This document shows, piece by piece, positions 47,701 to 58,379 of a DNA stretch of 64,000 bases. The position numbers and the translations under genes are program-made. Each line of letters starts with the position of its first letter. Within the stretch, counting starts at the first letter, position 1. Origin of the DNA: Nymphaea colorata (Eukaryota > Streptophyta > Magnoliopsida > Nymphaeales > Nymphaeaceae); contig NC_045146.1 in the NCBI RefSeq assembly GCF_008831285.2, positions 7,016,972 through 7,080,971 on the forward strand, read 5' to 3'. The notes under the pieces are model-generated. The model did not search any database and was not told the origin of the DNA. It was given only the letters and a program-made list of their open reading frames with translations.

Positions 47701-48198
47701 CACCATTGTAGCTCTGATGCCAACAAGAATTAGCAAAAGAGAGATGAGAGGAAGAATGCAAAAATTTTAAAGTGGTTCAATATTTGCCTACGTCCACTGC
47801 TCTCTCAAAATAATTTTCTATTCACTTACTTTTCTTGAGAGGTTTCTACTATTTATTTTCAATGTACAGGTAGGGGAGTTTCCAACGGTGGGTGATACAC
47901 TTTTGGTAAGAGTATGGTGCGATAGAGGAAGAGACCCGTTGACCGCACATAGTAAGGAACTCCTTGTTTTCTTGCTTGATTTTGTTTCCATGGTGATCAG
48001 TTTTCATTCTTGAAATGTTAGACTTTCTCCAACTTCTTTATGATCTCCAAAGTCTCCCTTGATAGGAAGCAAGTGATTGTCTCCCGCTTTGCCTTCCTCT
48101 TGCTAGGGCTTCTCTCAGACCTTGTATTGTAGGCGCTGGCTCATGTCACCATCAAGCACATCGAGTACTATGAGTATGCCCCCTAATGAAGGTGAGAA

Positions 48199-48586
48199 CT
48201 ATTAACGAAATTGGTGAAGATGACAAAATTGTTAGAGGGAAAATAGGCAATCAAGAGAATTAGAAGATGGATAAAGATAAGAATGGCAAACTGGTGATTG
48301 AAGATAGCAATCAGATAAAGAAGGTAGGTAAATCTGAAGATAAGGAAAATCAAGTCTTTGTGATCAAATGAAGATATTATAGAATCAAAGCAGGAATGAC
48401 ATGCCTTGTGAGAAAACATAGTATTCCTTCTTTATAAAAGCACTCAACATTGATCTTGTAAGATATCTCCCACTATCAATAAAAAATTCAAATTAGAGTG
48501 CTTTCTGATCATGGACGTAGGCTTCAGCCAAACAGATCCACGTTAATTCCTACCTCTTTTCCTGTTCTATTTTACTCTTCCCTGCA
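48199..48586 (+). repeat. 5' LTR of the plus-strand Copia
   Basis: The left border is set by alignment to the 3' LTR start (TGTTTATGAAATT versus CTATTAACGAAATT, so the terminal TG has mutated). The right border CCTGCA lies 9 bp before the primer-binding site. The second half, absent from the truncated 3' LTR, continues with CAGGAATGACATGCC. Confidence 0.75.
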
Positions 48587-48595
48587 TTTTCTTTA

Positions 48596-48607
48596 TGGTA
48601 TCAGAGC
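48596..48607 (+). other. Primer-binding site, plus-strand Copia
   Basis: TGGTATCAGAGC is the 12-mer complementary to the 3' end of plant initiator methionine tRNA, typical of Ty1/Copia elements. It lies just inside the 5' LTR. Confidence 0.9.
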
Positions 48608-48714
48608 AATGTTTCTTTATGGCATCATCCTTCCCATCTGCTTTCCCTTACCCTTACACAATCAATGTGTCGAACTTTATTTTGCTCAAGCTTTGAGCTG
48701 AAAATTTCTTTATG

Positions 48715-49595
48715 TAGAAGACATAGTTCTTGGCACTGGTTGAAAGTCAGGATCTTCAAGGGTTTTTGACTGGTGAAATTGCTTTTCCACCAGAACTTAT
48801 TGTTGATTCATCTAATTCTTCTTCTTAGAAACTAGTGCCTAATCCCCAATTTACTGTCTGGAGGAAGACTGATCGTCTTATTAAGAGGTGGATAATGAGC
48901 ATGTTATCTAAAAGTGCTCTTGGCCTACTTGTTAGCCTTGAGACATGGAAGGATATCTGGAAGATTCTTATGAATGCCTTTTGCCACAAATCACACGATA
49001 GAGAATTTCGTCTCATGCATTTTCTTACCTCACTTAAGAAGAATGATGATTCTGGGAAAGATTATATAGGCAAATTCAAAACAATATGTGATGACATTCC
49101 AGCTATTGGAAAATCTGTTGATGAGGGGGTGCAAGTTGATTGGCTGGTTCAAGGATTTGGAGAAGGATATGAAGCTTTTATTGCCTCCATGACTTGTCTA
49201 CCTACATTGCCTTATGAAGAAGTCTCTCCTCCAAAGCTTTGACTCACGACTGAAGAGTCCTACTCCTCCCATCATGATGATGACTCAACAATAATCTAGA
49301 CATGGCCATGCCCGTGGCCGTGGGCACGACTATAACAATTTTAATAGAGGGCATTGGAACTATCAAGGTTCTGTCATCAAAGTGAAAATTCCTCCTCCAA
49401 GGGCGATGAGAAGAAAAATAAAAATCCTTTTGTTTGTTAAATCTGTGGTAAGAAATACCACTCGGGCATCAAATGTTTTGAACGATTCAACCATGCTTAT
49501 CAAGCCGAGGATGCTCAACAAGCTCTCGCCACTGTCACTATTGATTATGCAAATGACATTGAGTGGTTGGCTGACACTGGAGCATCAGCCGACAT
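48715..49595 (+). pseudogene. Copia gag, zinc knuckle and protease start
   Basis: ALVESQDLQGFLTGEI begins the gag and is interrupted by a stop before NPQFTVWRKTDRL. A 135-codon frame (48,835-49,242) then covers the gag core (TWKDIWKILMNAF, LMHFLTSLKK). The next piece spells CGKKYHSGIKCFERFNHAYQ, a zinc knuckle whose first Cys pair is partly lost. WLADTGAS at about 49,565 is the aspartic protease active site. Frames change between pieces, so no polyprotein can be made. Confidence 0.85.
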
Positions 49596-50074
49596 GATAG
49601 AAAACTTGAGTTTGAAGAGAATGATCATATAAGAATGATAATCTTAGAACACTACTGTTATAAATGCTGTGAAAACCCAAGGTGAGATTCTTGCCAAGAG
49701 AGTCGAGCAAAGTAGTAAGTGCCAAGTTCTAAAATCTCTCATTATCATGGACGTGTTCATGTTATTGTTGGAGATGGTAGGTCCCTTCCCATAACTCATA
49801 TTGGTCAAAGTGAAATTGTTATACATGGGCCATCAATTCTTCTTTCTCAGGTTCTATGTGTTCCCAACTTAAAGAAAGACTTACTCTCTGTTAGTCAACC
49901 TAACTAGTGAGTTACCATATGTTTTTGAATTTTCCTCTTCAGTTTGTCTAATAAATGACAGGAGAACAAGAAAAATAGTGGCACAAGGTAGTAAGCGTGA
50001 TGGAGTTTACACTATTGGCAAGGCAAGTCATTCTCATACTACATATTTTTCATCTAGATTTTGGCATGTTTCAG

Positions 50075-50620
50075 AAGAATAGTGGCATTTCAGATTAGGA
50101 CATCCTCATAATGGTGTCGTAAGACATTTGCAGTAGAAAAAATTGATTGCTATTTACTCTTCAGTTTCTAAAACTTCTATTTGTCACAGCTGCCAACTTG
50201 ACAAGTTATGTAGGTTGTTGTTTCTTGAAAAAGATGATAAATCAATAGATCTCTTTGAAAAAGCTCACTCGGATTTATGGGGACCAGTGCCTATTGTTTC
50301 TTATTTTGGTTATCGATATTATGTGATTTTTATTGATGAACATTCTAGATTCACTTGGCTATACCCTTTGAAGTTGAAATCAGATTTTTTTTCTTGTTTT
50401 CCACATTTCCAAAAATTTGTAGAGACACAATTTAATAAGAGGAATAAAGTTTTCTAATCAAATGAAGGAGGAGAATACACGAGTATAAAATTTAAAGAAT
50501 ATCTCAAATCTCTTGGAACTAAACAACAACTTTCTTGCCCATACACTAAACAACAAAACAGTATGGCCAAAAGAAAACATCGAAACATCACATAATTGGG
50601 TTTGGCCATGATGTTGCATG
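50075..50620 (+). pseudogene. Copia integrase with lost catalytic acids
   Basis: The pre-integrase zinc region WHFRLGHPHNGVV..H(L) and CHSCQLDK is followed by the core AHSDLWGPVPIVS and YYVIFIDEHSRFTWLYPLK. The second catalytic position reads SNEGGEY where the family has SDNGGEY-like, and the third reads MAKRKHR where the family has VAERKHR. So D and E of the D,D-35-E triad are replaced. There is an in-frame stop after KRNKVF. Confidence 0.85.
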
Positions 50621-51169
50621 CCAATGTTCCTAAGCATTTCTAGTTTGAAGCTTTTAGCAGTGCTTTTTTTCTCATTAATAGGCTACCATTGTCTTCTCTT
50701 AAGATGAATTCTCCATACATAAAATTTTTTGGACAACATCATAAATATGATTTTCCTCGTGTTTTTGGATGTTGAGATTTCCCTTGCTTAAGAGATTGTG
50801 TAAGAGATAAATTAGAGCCTTGATCATTGTCATGTTTTTTCCTTGGGTATAGTGTTAGTCACAAAGGAAATCACTATTTATATCCAGCCACCGAAAAATG
50901 TTTATTTATGGACAGCCTGATTTAGTTCACGATTAGCTGGACAACTCATCTGAAAGCTTAGTTCAAGGCAAGCATGAGATACTTGACATGGTCACGATTG
51001 AAAACTTGGCCCAAGGTGAGTGTGAGATCATTATTACCCCTCCTTCCACTATGACTGGATCAATGGTAACTAGATCAATGGTAGAAACCTTTAAACCAAA
51101 CTCCAGGTATGCCAACTAACATATTTTGTACCAAGATATTTCTAACGAACCTTCAAGTGTTAATGATGC

Positions 51170-51960
51170 TCTTGGGTAACCAGGCTGGATGAAGAAATGA
51201 ACGCTTTAGATGAAAATAAAACATGGAGACTTGTTCTCTATGTCCAAAGATGAATTTAGTAGGATCAAGGTGGGTGTTTGAAACCAAACTCAAGTAAGAT
51301 GGGATTTTAGAAAAACTAAAAGCCAAACTTGTTGCCTGATGTTTCAATCAAAAAGAGAGAATAGATTTCCGTGAAACTTTTTCTCCAGTGGTTCAACGTA
51401 CAACTGTTAGGATGGTTCTCTCCATTGCCACTATTAGGTGGTGGGAAACAAGGCAGCTAGATATTAAGAATGCCTTCTTATATGGCGCCATTCATGAGGA
51501 TGTATGCATGAGACAGCCTCTCGGGTGTGAAGATAAAATGAAACATGGATATGTTTGTATATTGCAGCGAGCTATTTATGGCTTGAAACAGGCGTCGCAA
51601 GTTTGGTATGCTACATTGAGTAGTTTTCTTGTTGATTATGAATTTTCTACATGCATGGCTGTTCCTTTTATGTTCACATTGCATAAAAAATCAAAATCTC
51701 TTGTACTCCTTGTATATATGGATGATATGATCTTAACAAAAAATTGTTATATATTTTTGCAAAGTTTTGTTGATGCTTTTTGCAAGGAGTTTCCTATTGA
51801 AGACCTTGGCAGGTTGAGTTATTTTCTACGAGTTGAAGTGACATGGACAACAAAAAGAATTCTCTTATGTCAAACTAAGTATTCTAAAGATATTCTTGAA
51901 AGGGCAAAGATGGAGGACTGCAAGCCAAGTAACACACCCATGAGTTCAAAGATTCCTTAG
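51170..51960 (+). pseudogene. Copia reverse transcriptase
   Basis: The 190-codon frame from 51,388 holds VQRTTVRMVLSIA, QLDIKNAFLYGAIHEDVCM, AIYGLKQASQVWY and the catalytic LVYMDDMILT (Copia YVDDM form). The preceding segment (MNALDENKTW-like, near 51,195-51,360) is in other frames with stops, so the RT N-terminus is detached. The frame ends with the linker MSSKIP. Confidence 0.9.
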
Positions 51961-52149
51961 TATAAAGATGATGAACCAAAATTTGACAATCTTACTTTTT
52001 ATAGGCAGATCGTTGGTTCCTTGCAATACTTGACTCTAACGTGACCAGATATCTCTTTTGTTGTCAATTACATTAGCTAATTTATGCATGAGCCACTTCA
52101 TATTCATTATCAAATGGTCAAAAGACTTCTAGGGTATATTAAAAGATCT

Positions 52150-52615
52150 ATACATATGGGACTAAAAATATTGATGCAAAGCACTCTTCATCTATATGCT
52201 TTTTTATATTCTGATTGGGTAGGATGCTTCCAAACCCGGTGATTGAGCACAGGATTTTGTGTTTTTTTTTTTGTGCTAATTGTGTCTCCTAGAGTGCCAA
52301 GAAGCAAAATAGTATAGCTAGATCTAGTGTCGAGGCCGAATATAGAGCAATGGCGTCAACGGTAGCAGAACTTACATGGATGCAATTATTAATGAAGGAT
52401 ATTGGAATTCAGATTATCAAGTTCTGATTTTACATTGTGATAATAAGAGCTCCCCTTGTATGAGGGCAAATCTAGTAGTTCATAACCGAAGCAAGCACAT
52501 TCAAATTGATTTTCATTATGTACTAGAGAGAGTAGCTCAAACGCAACTTGAGACTAAATACATTTCAACCAACAATCAAGTTGTTGATCTCTTTGCCAAA
52601 AGCTTATCAAAGTGA
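52150..52615 (+). pseudogene. Copia RNase H
   Basis: YSDWVGCFQTR-like and RSSVEAEYRAMAS-like words near 52,205-52,360 are followed by the frame with LHCDNKSSPCMRAN and HIQIDFHYVLERV, then VVDLFAKSLSK, the usual C-terminal end of Copia pol. Frames shift between the two parts. Confidence 0.85.
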
Positions 52616-52674
52616 ATTTTTAATTTCTCAAAGAAGAAACTCGGCCTTCAGCAGTGGGTCGGCTTGAGGGGGAG

Positions 52675-52868
52675 TGTTTATGAAATTAGTGAAGATGACA
52701 AAACTGTTAGAGAGAAAATTGGTGATCAATAAAATTAAAATATGGATAAGATAAGAATGGCAAGCTGGTGATTGAAAATAGCAATCAGATAAAAAAAAAG
52801 GCAGGTAAATCTGAAGACAAGGAAAGCCAACGTCTTTGTGATCAAATAAAGATATTATAGAATCAAGG
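52675..52868 (+). repeat. Truncated 3' LTR of the plus-strand Copia
   Basis: It starts TGTTTATGAAATTAG directly after the polypurine tract and is homologous to the 5' LTR up to GAATCAAGG. The Gypsy LTR TGTAATCACCCC begins at the next base. The last 5 bp, CAAGG, would be one copy of the Gypsy target duplication. Confidence 0.85.
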
Positions 52869-52934
52869 TGTAATCACCCCAAATTTTTCTAAAGGACTAT
52901 GATGTTTTATCCAAGTGCGAAATTCAAATTTAGA

Positions 52935-53085
52935 CACGAGATTTTCAAAATACAACTTTCAGATCCAAATTAAATCCAAAATACTACTCTCAGATCCAAA
53001 TTAAATCCAAAATAGAACTTTCAGATCCAAATTAAATCCAAAATACTAATTTTAGATCCAAAACCCAAGTTTAGATCCAAATCAA
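52935..53085 (+). repeat. ~31-bp minisatellite in the Gypsy LTR
   Basis: Units of TCAGATCCAAATTAAATCCA followed by AAATACTACTC or AAATAGAACTT, about four to five copies. It lies about 100 bp inside the LTR start, at nearly the same place as the 30-bp AAATCCAAATC array of the 4,504 LTR. Confidence 0.85.
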
Positions 53086-53089
53086 TCAT

Positions 53090-53515
53090 TTAAGACTAAT
53101 TTGCCTTTTCTTTTGACCAAAAACCTCCTTTTAGAGGGTGATTTTAGTCTTTTTTAAACAAGACCGATTTGCCCCTCCTTTTGATCAAAAAACCTCCTTT
53201 TAGAGGGTGATTTTAGTCTTTTTTAAACAAGACCGATTTGCCTTCCTTTTGATCAAAAAACCTCCTTTTAGAGGGTGATTTTAGTCTTTTTCAAACAAGA
53301 ACGATTTGCCCCTCCTTTTGACCAAAAAACCTCCTTTTAGAGGGTGATTTTAGTCTTTTTGGTAAACAAGACCAATTTACCCCTCCTTTTGACCAAAAAA
53401 CATCCTTTTAAAGGGTAATTTTAGTCTTTTTGGGTGGACAAGACCGATTTGCCCTTCCTTTTGGCCAAAAAAATCTCCTTTTAGAGGGTGATTTTAGTCT
53501 TTTTAGGTCAAAAAA
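53090..53515 (+). repeat. ~63-bp tandem repeats in the Gypsy LTR, six to seven copies
   Basis: The unit combines TTGACCAAAAAACCTCCTTT, TAGAGGGTGATTTTAGTCTT and AACAAGACCGATTTGCCCCT. Copies are 90% or more alike by eye. They lie in the U3 part immediately before the TATA box, where they could influence LTR transcription. Confidence 0.85.
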
Positions 53516-53547
53516 TTCAAATTTTGGGTTTTGGCTCCAAAATCCTC

Positions 53548-53555
53548 TATAAATA
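53548..53555 (+). promoter_or_regulatory. TATA box of the Gypsy LTR
   Basis: TATAAATA is followed by CCCCCCCTATATCC and a CT-rich leader beginning about 30 bp downstream. It is placed right after the tandem repeats and is a plausible U3/R boundary. Confidence 0.55.
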
Positions 53556-53889
53556 CCCCCCCTATATCCTCCCTCTTGGGCAAGATTGGTCCTTGGGAGA
53601 AACTCTAGTGTATTCTCACTTGAAGACTTAGAGTTTCTCTTGAGCTCTCTCTCTCTCCCTCTCCCTCTTTTCATTTCCTTCTCCAACTTAGAGCAAGCAC
53701 TCTTGGAGCTTCATTCAAAAGGGGATCTTCAAGTGAAGGTGTTCATCTTTCTTAGGTCATTTCCCATTAGAGGTATGTAATCTTCATCCCTCTCATTTCT
53801 CTCTTCTTTTTTTTCATTAATATTCTTATTATTATGTTATTTCTTTTTCTTAAATATAGTCTTGTTGTTGTTTTCATTTTCTCTTCACA

Positions 53890-54530
53890 TCTTCATCTCC
53901 CCATGGCCAAAAGAGATAGCACTCAACCTCTTTTTAGAGACAAGAGGCTATGCTCAAATGCACCGGGAGAGCATGAAAAGATGAGATGATATTTTATTTT
54001 ATGATTAAATCATGCTCTTTCAAGTATTCTTGTTGTTCTGTTCTTTCTCTTTATCAATATCTTCTTGCTCTTTTTTCTCTTCAATATATATTCTTGTTGT
54101 TGTTATTCTTTTCCTTAATGAATATATTTTTGTTGTTATTGTTATTTCATTTCTTCAATATAGTCTTATTCTTGTTATTTCATTTCTTCGTTATTGTTTC
54201 TCTTTCTACATTTTCTCCTCATCTTCATCTCCCCACGGCTAAAGAAGGTAGCTCTCAATCTCTTTTTAGAGACAAGAGGCTATAATCAAAGTGCACCGGG
54301 AGCATGGAAAGATGAGATGATCTTTCATTTTAATCATGTTCTTTCTTTTCATGAATACATTCTTATTGTTCTTTTGTTTCCTCTTATTTTCCTCTCTTCC
54401 TCATTTCTCCATGGCCAAAAGAGATAGCTCTCAATCTCTATTTTAGAGTCAAGAGGCTATACTCAAGTGCGCCGGGAACATGAGAAGATGAGGTGGTATA
54501 TCAATTCATAGTTACATCATGTCTTCCCTC
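53890..54530 (+). repeat. Three diverged ~130-bp repeats in the Gypsy LTR
   Basis: CCCCATGGCCAAAAGAGATA, TCTTTTTAGAGACAAGAGGC and TGCACCGGGA(G)..GATGAGATGAT recur at about 53,900, 54,228 and 54,405. They are separated by CTTGTTGTTGTTATT-type AT-rich spacers. Frames in the spacers are Phe/Leu-rich and are not genes. Confidence 0.8.
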
Positions 54531-56180
54531 CTAATTGAACTTTGCTTTTTTTCATTATCCTCTTTCTTTCTTTCCTTCCTTGAAAGTTATCTATATATTA
54601 TGCATGCATAGTTGCTTGGTTCTTTACTTACATGTGAATGCATGTCGGGAATGAGAGTGTGGTTTGGGGACTCTTTATTTTCATATTAATCTTTGAGGTT
54701 GGGACTTGTCCAACCCGGGATAAACCCTCACGAAAATGTACATGTTAATATGCATTTTCATATCATTTTGCGCTAGTTTCCTTCTTAATCATCACATTAG
54801 GAACCCTAACGAGTGCCTCGTTATGTTGCTTGTTTTCTTCCATACCCAACGGTGGAAGAAATATATCTCTTACAACAAACCAAATAATAACATTCTATGC
54901 TTATATAAATCATATTTTCTAAAACATTTTCAAAAAGAACCTTCTAACATGGCCTTAAGGACTTAGCTTAGACTCTTGCATGAGTCCAAACTCCCCTCCG
55001 GCCCACATTAAATTTGAAGTTGGTAATTTTAAGTTGTTCCTTGATTTTTCTAATCTTGTGAAGGTATGGATGTATACACATGTTATATACATTTATGCCA
55101 ACATGATGACCCCCATATTTCTCTCTTTATGCTTTCACTTTCTATTTTATAAATTTTCATATGTGCATGAATACGTATGTACATGTGCTCCATCTCCTCT
55201 CTTTCAAATATTTATTCCTCTTTTCAAGATAAATATCTTCTCTTATAACATTTCTCATACCCATATATGCGTATGATATTTTTCTTTTCCTCTAAATTTT
55301 ATATTTCTCTTCGAATCAATACATCTTTTTCTCTTAAACTTTCATATATGTGTATATGTGATGGTATGTACACATGTATGCATGTCTTTATTTATATCTC
55401 TCTTTCCTTTCATAAGAGTGTTTTATCTCTTGTATTCTTTTTAACATTCTCACCTCATGAACTTTCTATTTACCAACTTCAATAAGACCACAAACCAAGT
55501 AATGACCCAATATTGGAATCATGCTTGATGGTCTACAATCTCTATCCCTTTTCAAAAACTTTTCCTTCTTATATACAATAATTATAATAACGAAATCTTA
55601 GATGTATGTTGTGGTAGGAATGACATTAGATGAATGTTGTGGTAGAAATATTTTACATTTTTTTCAATCATATAGGGTTAATGCATCCATGCATTCTCAC
55701 CCACTTTATTTCATTTATGATCACAAGCACCTCTCCAAAGGAACTTAAGCAAGAAGGGATGGAGCTCTAGCTAGGTGGTAACCGAATTAGAGCAAAATCT
55801 CAAACCTACTTAAAGTCTTAAGAGAACACTAAAGTGATTTCAAAATGTTTTCACAAGTTTTTCAAATGATATTTATTAGTTTCACTTTTTCCTCAAAACA
55901 TTTCACATTTTCAAGCAATTCTTCAAGAACCCTTTCAAAAGTTTGAAACTCCAAACTTTCAATATTTTCTACACCGCATATAGAATCAAAAAGATGTTTA
56001 AGTTAAAACGAAATGCATCAATGATAAACATAGTCCTTGGGTTGATTACCCCCGGTAAAGGCGCCGGGAACGGTCGATCCTCGTACCGACGGGCGAGTCC
56101 ATTTCTTTCCTCTTTCAAAACAAAAACCTTATTTTTCTGGAGCACTCCAAAACCAATGAAAATTTTGGGATGCAAACAGA

Positions 56181-56199
56181 TGGCGACCGTGATGGGACC
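56181..56199 (+). other. Primer-binding site of the Gypsy-like element
   Basis: TGGCGACCGTGATGGGACC starts 2 bp after the LTR end GCAAACA. TGGCGAC-type sites just inside LTRs are known from Gypsy elements with long LTRs. I cannot verify the exact tRNA from sequence alone. Confidence 0.65.
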
Positions 56200-56986
56200 C
56201 GTCATCGTTTGGCTATGATTATTGATGCATTTTCACTAATTTGAACATCTCATGTATTGCCAATGATAAAGCATGTCCCCTATTTTGGCCTCGACCCCAT
56301 TGGCATTTCATTGCATTGTTTGATGATTGTGAATGTTTTCTTGCACATAGGACTAATTGAGAAGGATCAATCATGTTCACACATATTTATGATCACATAC
56401 CACCCTTCTCAATTTAGGAGTTGTTTGAAAGTCATGTTTGATCTTCTATTTTAATCTTCAAACTTAGGCAACATTGCGTTAGAGACAACTCAATTTATAT
56501 GATTTCTCATATTTCAAAATTCCTCATACCTATTTGTCCCGGTCATCATGTTGCCGGGCTTGGTCTTTGGCGGTAGCACAAGACTAAGCCTTAAAACTAG
56601 ACCACACCTTGGGCGGGAACGCCCCCTCGTTAGTACCATGAGTGGTAATTTATGGTATATCGACGAGTGATCAAGAAGAAGTTGATGAACTCTACCCTTA
56701 GTTGCCTAAGGAAGAATCTATGCTCGTACTAAGCCATTTGGTTAAGGTATATAAGCATGACTTGATATCGGATTATCGTGACACAAAATTATCTCAATTA
56801 GGTTCCTATACCCAATTTTCTAAAAAAAAAAAAAAAGAAAATTATTTCATGATAGATGTTGATGTGCGTGAAACCTTATGTGATGATTTACAACCTCATT
56901 CCACACATCTACCTCATATTGTCTTTGTCAACCTAGTCAATGTTTTCCACTAATTCAATTTTTATCTTTTAGAGTCATCATTCAAT

Positions 56987-58207
56987 ATGTATTCTTTCCA
57001 ACGTGGTGTCACATTCCCTTATGATCACATCCTCTTTGGGGAAGGTTCCGAACGGTCCACCTACATTTCTCTTGAGTCTCAACCTTTGGCTCCCGAATGG
57101 TATCAGACTTGGCATCCCACCTTCTCTCGGATGTTTCCTTCTTACTTTGAAGAATGTGGGTTAGAGACAGTGGCAGTTGGAGGAATGCAGTCAGTTAATG
57201 GAAATTTGGTACATGCAATCGCCGAGCGTTGGAACCCAAGGACCTCCTCTTTTTGGTTTCCATGGGGAGAAATGACAATATTACTAGATGAATTTGCCGA
57301 AATACTAGACCTCCCTACCCCAACTTGTGACCCAAATGATCTATTGGAAAAACAATTCCTTATGAACCCAACCAAGGTCAATGCAAATGACCTCATTGCT
57401 CACTTTACTGGACGGAAAACTTGGCCTTTAGTAGAAAACCATGAAAATCAAAGCATCAACATGAAAAATTTGTATGAAGAATTTGGAACCTATGTTGAAC
57501 CTTCTACCCTACCTCGAAAAGCCATAGGGAGAATTAAACATTGTATGATGCTCTGCACAGTAGGAGTGACCCTTTTTACCAATGGAAGTGACCTTTTAGA
57601 TGTCCGTATTGCCCAACTTTTTCGAGTATGGGGGCATAGAGGGACTCGACACTTGTCAGTAGCAATGACAGCCTTAGCCTTCCTTTACCGAGGACTCACC
57701 CGCTTTACCATTGAAGATATCGACTTCATAGAAGGATGCACATATGCTTTACAATTGTGGTTCCTCAAGCATGCGGGACCCCAAGCCAGTCTATTCAGAA
57801 ACACTGATGGATCATTGACAACCTTGGAGCAATACCGTCGTTTGATCGAGCAATTGAATGAAGGAGAGATCATTTGGGATTATTGTGATCGTCGGCAGAG
57901 CCTACCCCGATACACTCACCATCATCATGGGCGTACCACACTCTTGGGCCCTTACTTCATAGTTGATTATTGTGCTGATAGATGTATGAGACAGTTCTCT
58001 CAAAGGCAGAAGATGGTCTCTGTGCATGCACCAATTGGAGCTATTCCCGAATTTGACCTTAGTTCTCCTCAATGGACAGCATTGTTTGCAGTAGCTCGAC
58101 AAGAATGGAAGACACAAATATCATACACTTGGTTCATAGGCCCAGTGGTGAAGAAGGAATATGCTGAGTGGTGGGATGCCAACCGACCACCATCCATCCT
58201 TCCCTAA
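56987..58207 (+). CDS. Plant mobile domain (PMD) protein encoded by the Gypsy-like element
   Basis: An uninterrupted 406-codon frame. The segment SFWFPWGEMTILLDEFAEIL with DLPTP is the hallmark of the plant mobile domain (aminotransferase-like family, as in MAIN/MAIL proteins). The hallmark includes the WHP..(F)..FG..T-type opening (PEWYQTWHPTFSRMFPSYFE), the LVHAIAERWNPRTSSFWFP stretch near residues 75-95 and a C-terminal all-helical region ending EWWDANRPPSILP. PMD proteins lack a known enzymatic activity; cellular MAIN and MAIL1 affect gene and transposon silencing. Here the ORF lies between the primer site and a gag-like ORF in the same orientation, so it is element ORF1 and not a host gene. 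It has no stop or frameshift, unlike the neighbouring Copia elements. An ATG is at 56,987, and there is no clear signal for translation from a spliced or subgenomic RNA. Confidence 0.8.
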   Translation: MYSFQRGVTFPYDHILFGEGSERSTYISLESQPLAPEWYQTWHPTFSRMFPSYFEECGLETVAVGGMQSVNGNLVHAIAERWNPRTSSFWFPWGEMTILLDEFAEILDLPTPTCDPNDLLEKQFLMNPTKVNANDLIAHFTGRKTWPLVENHENQSINMKNLYEEFGTYVEPSTLPRKAIGRIKHCMMLCTVGVTLFTNGSDLLDVRIAQLFRVWGHRGTRHLSVAMTALAFLYRGLTRFTIEDIDFIEGCTYALQLWFLKHAGPQASLFRNTDGSLTTLEQYRRLIEQLNEGEIIWDYCDRRQSLPRYTHHHHGRTTLLGPYFIVDYCADRCMRQFSQRQKMVSVHAPIGAIPEFDLSSPQWTALFAVARQEWKTQISYTWFIGPVVKKEYAEWWDANRPPSILP

Positions 58208-58379
58208 AAAGTTTGATGTTGTCAACTTTGTATTCCTTCTGTCGTTGTCATCTTTATTAGTATCTTTGGATGTAACTTTTAAAAACTTGTAATGCAATAT
58301 GAACCTTCATTTTGTCATCATTTCCGTCCAATAACTCTATTTTCTTATGTCATAAGGTGAATACTTGAAAGCCAACAAG

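Larger units (their letters stand above)
45444..48150 (-). mobile_element. Decayed Ty1/Copia element, minus strand, 3' half missing
   Basis: Reading from right to left: an LTR-like end with GTGGACGTAGGCAAATATTG at about 47,790, then a primer-binding site (TGGCATCAGAGC, 47,722-47,711). A gag follows with the WLKHHQSLLSWFHASLSEP-type segment (about 47,440-47,300) and a zinc knuckle spelling CQLCEKIGHSATSCK (about 47,090-47,045). Next are a protease-flanking segment, integrase pieces (IIYSDVWSPLP; STIYLINGMPHEPF), and the Pro/Ser-rich hinge before RT ending STRPKRFTT. There is no RT, RNase H or 3' LTR. Stops and frameshifts break every domain. Confidence 0.8.
48199..52868 (+). mobile_element. 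Ty1/Copia retrotransposon, plus strand, degenerate, 3' LTR cut by a Gypsy insertion
   Basis: The 5' LTR is about 48,199-48,586. The primer-binding site TGGTATCAGAGC at 48,596-48,607 matches the initiator-tRNA complement used by plant Copia elements. Gag, zinc knuckle, protease, integrase, RT and RNase H follow in Copia order, interrupted by stops. The polypurine tract GAGGGGGAG is at 52,666-52,674, and the 3' LTR starts TGTTTATGAAATTAG at 52,675. The 3' LTR matches the 5' LTR for about 190 bp (GAAGATGACAAAA(T/C)TGTTAG, then GATATTATAGAATCAA) and stops abruptly at 52,868. Confidence 0.9.
52869..56178 (+). repeat. 5' LTR (3.3 kb) of the Gypsy-like element
   Basis: Both borders are defined: the start abuts the Copia LTR, and the end lies before the primer-binding site. 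The LTR holds two minisatellites near its start, a TATA box at 53,548, three ~130-bp repeats at 53.9-54.5 kb and a conserved 3' quarter. That 3' quarter is also found at 30.2-31.2 kb and, inverted, at 3.7-4.0 kb. The solo LTR at 4,504 is a more distant relative. Confidence 0.8.
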
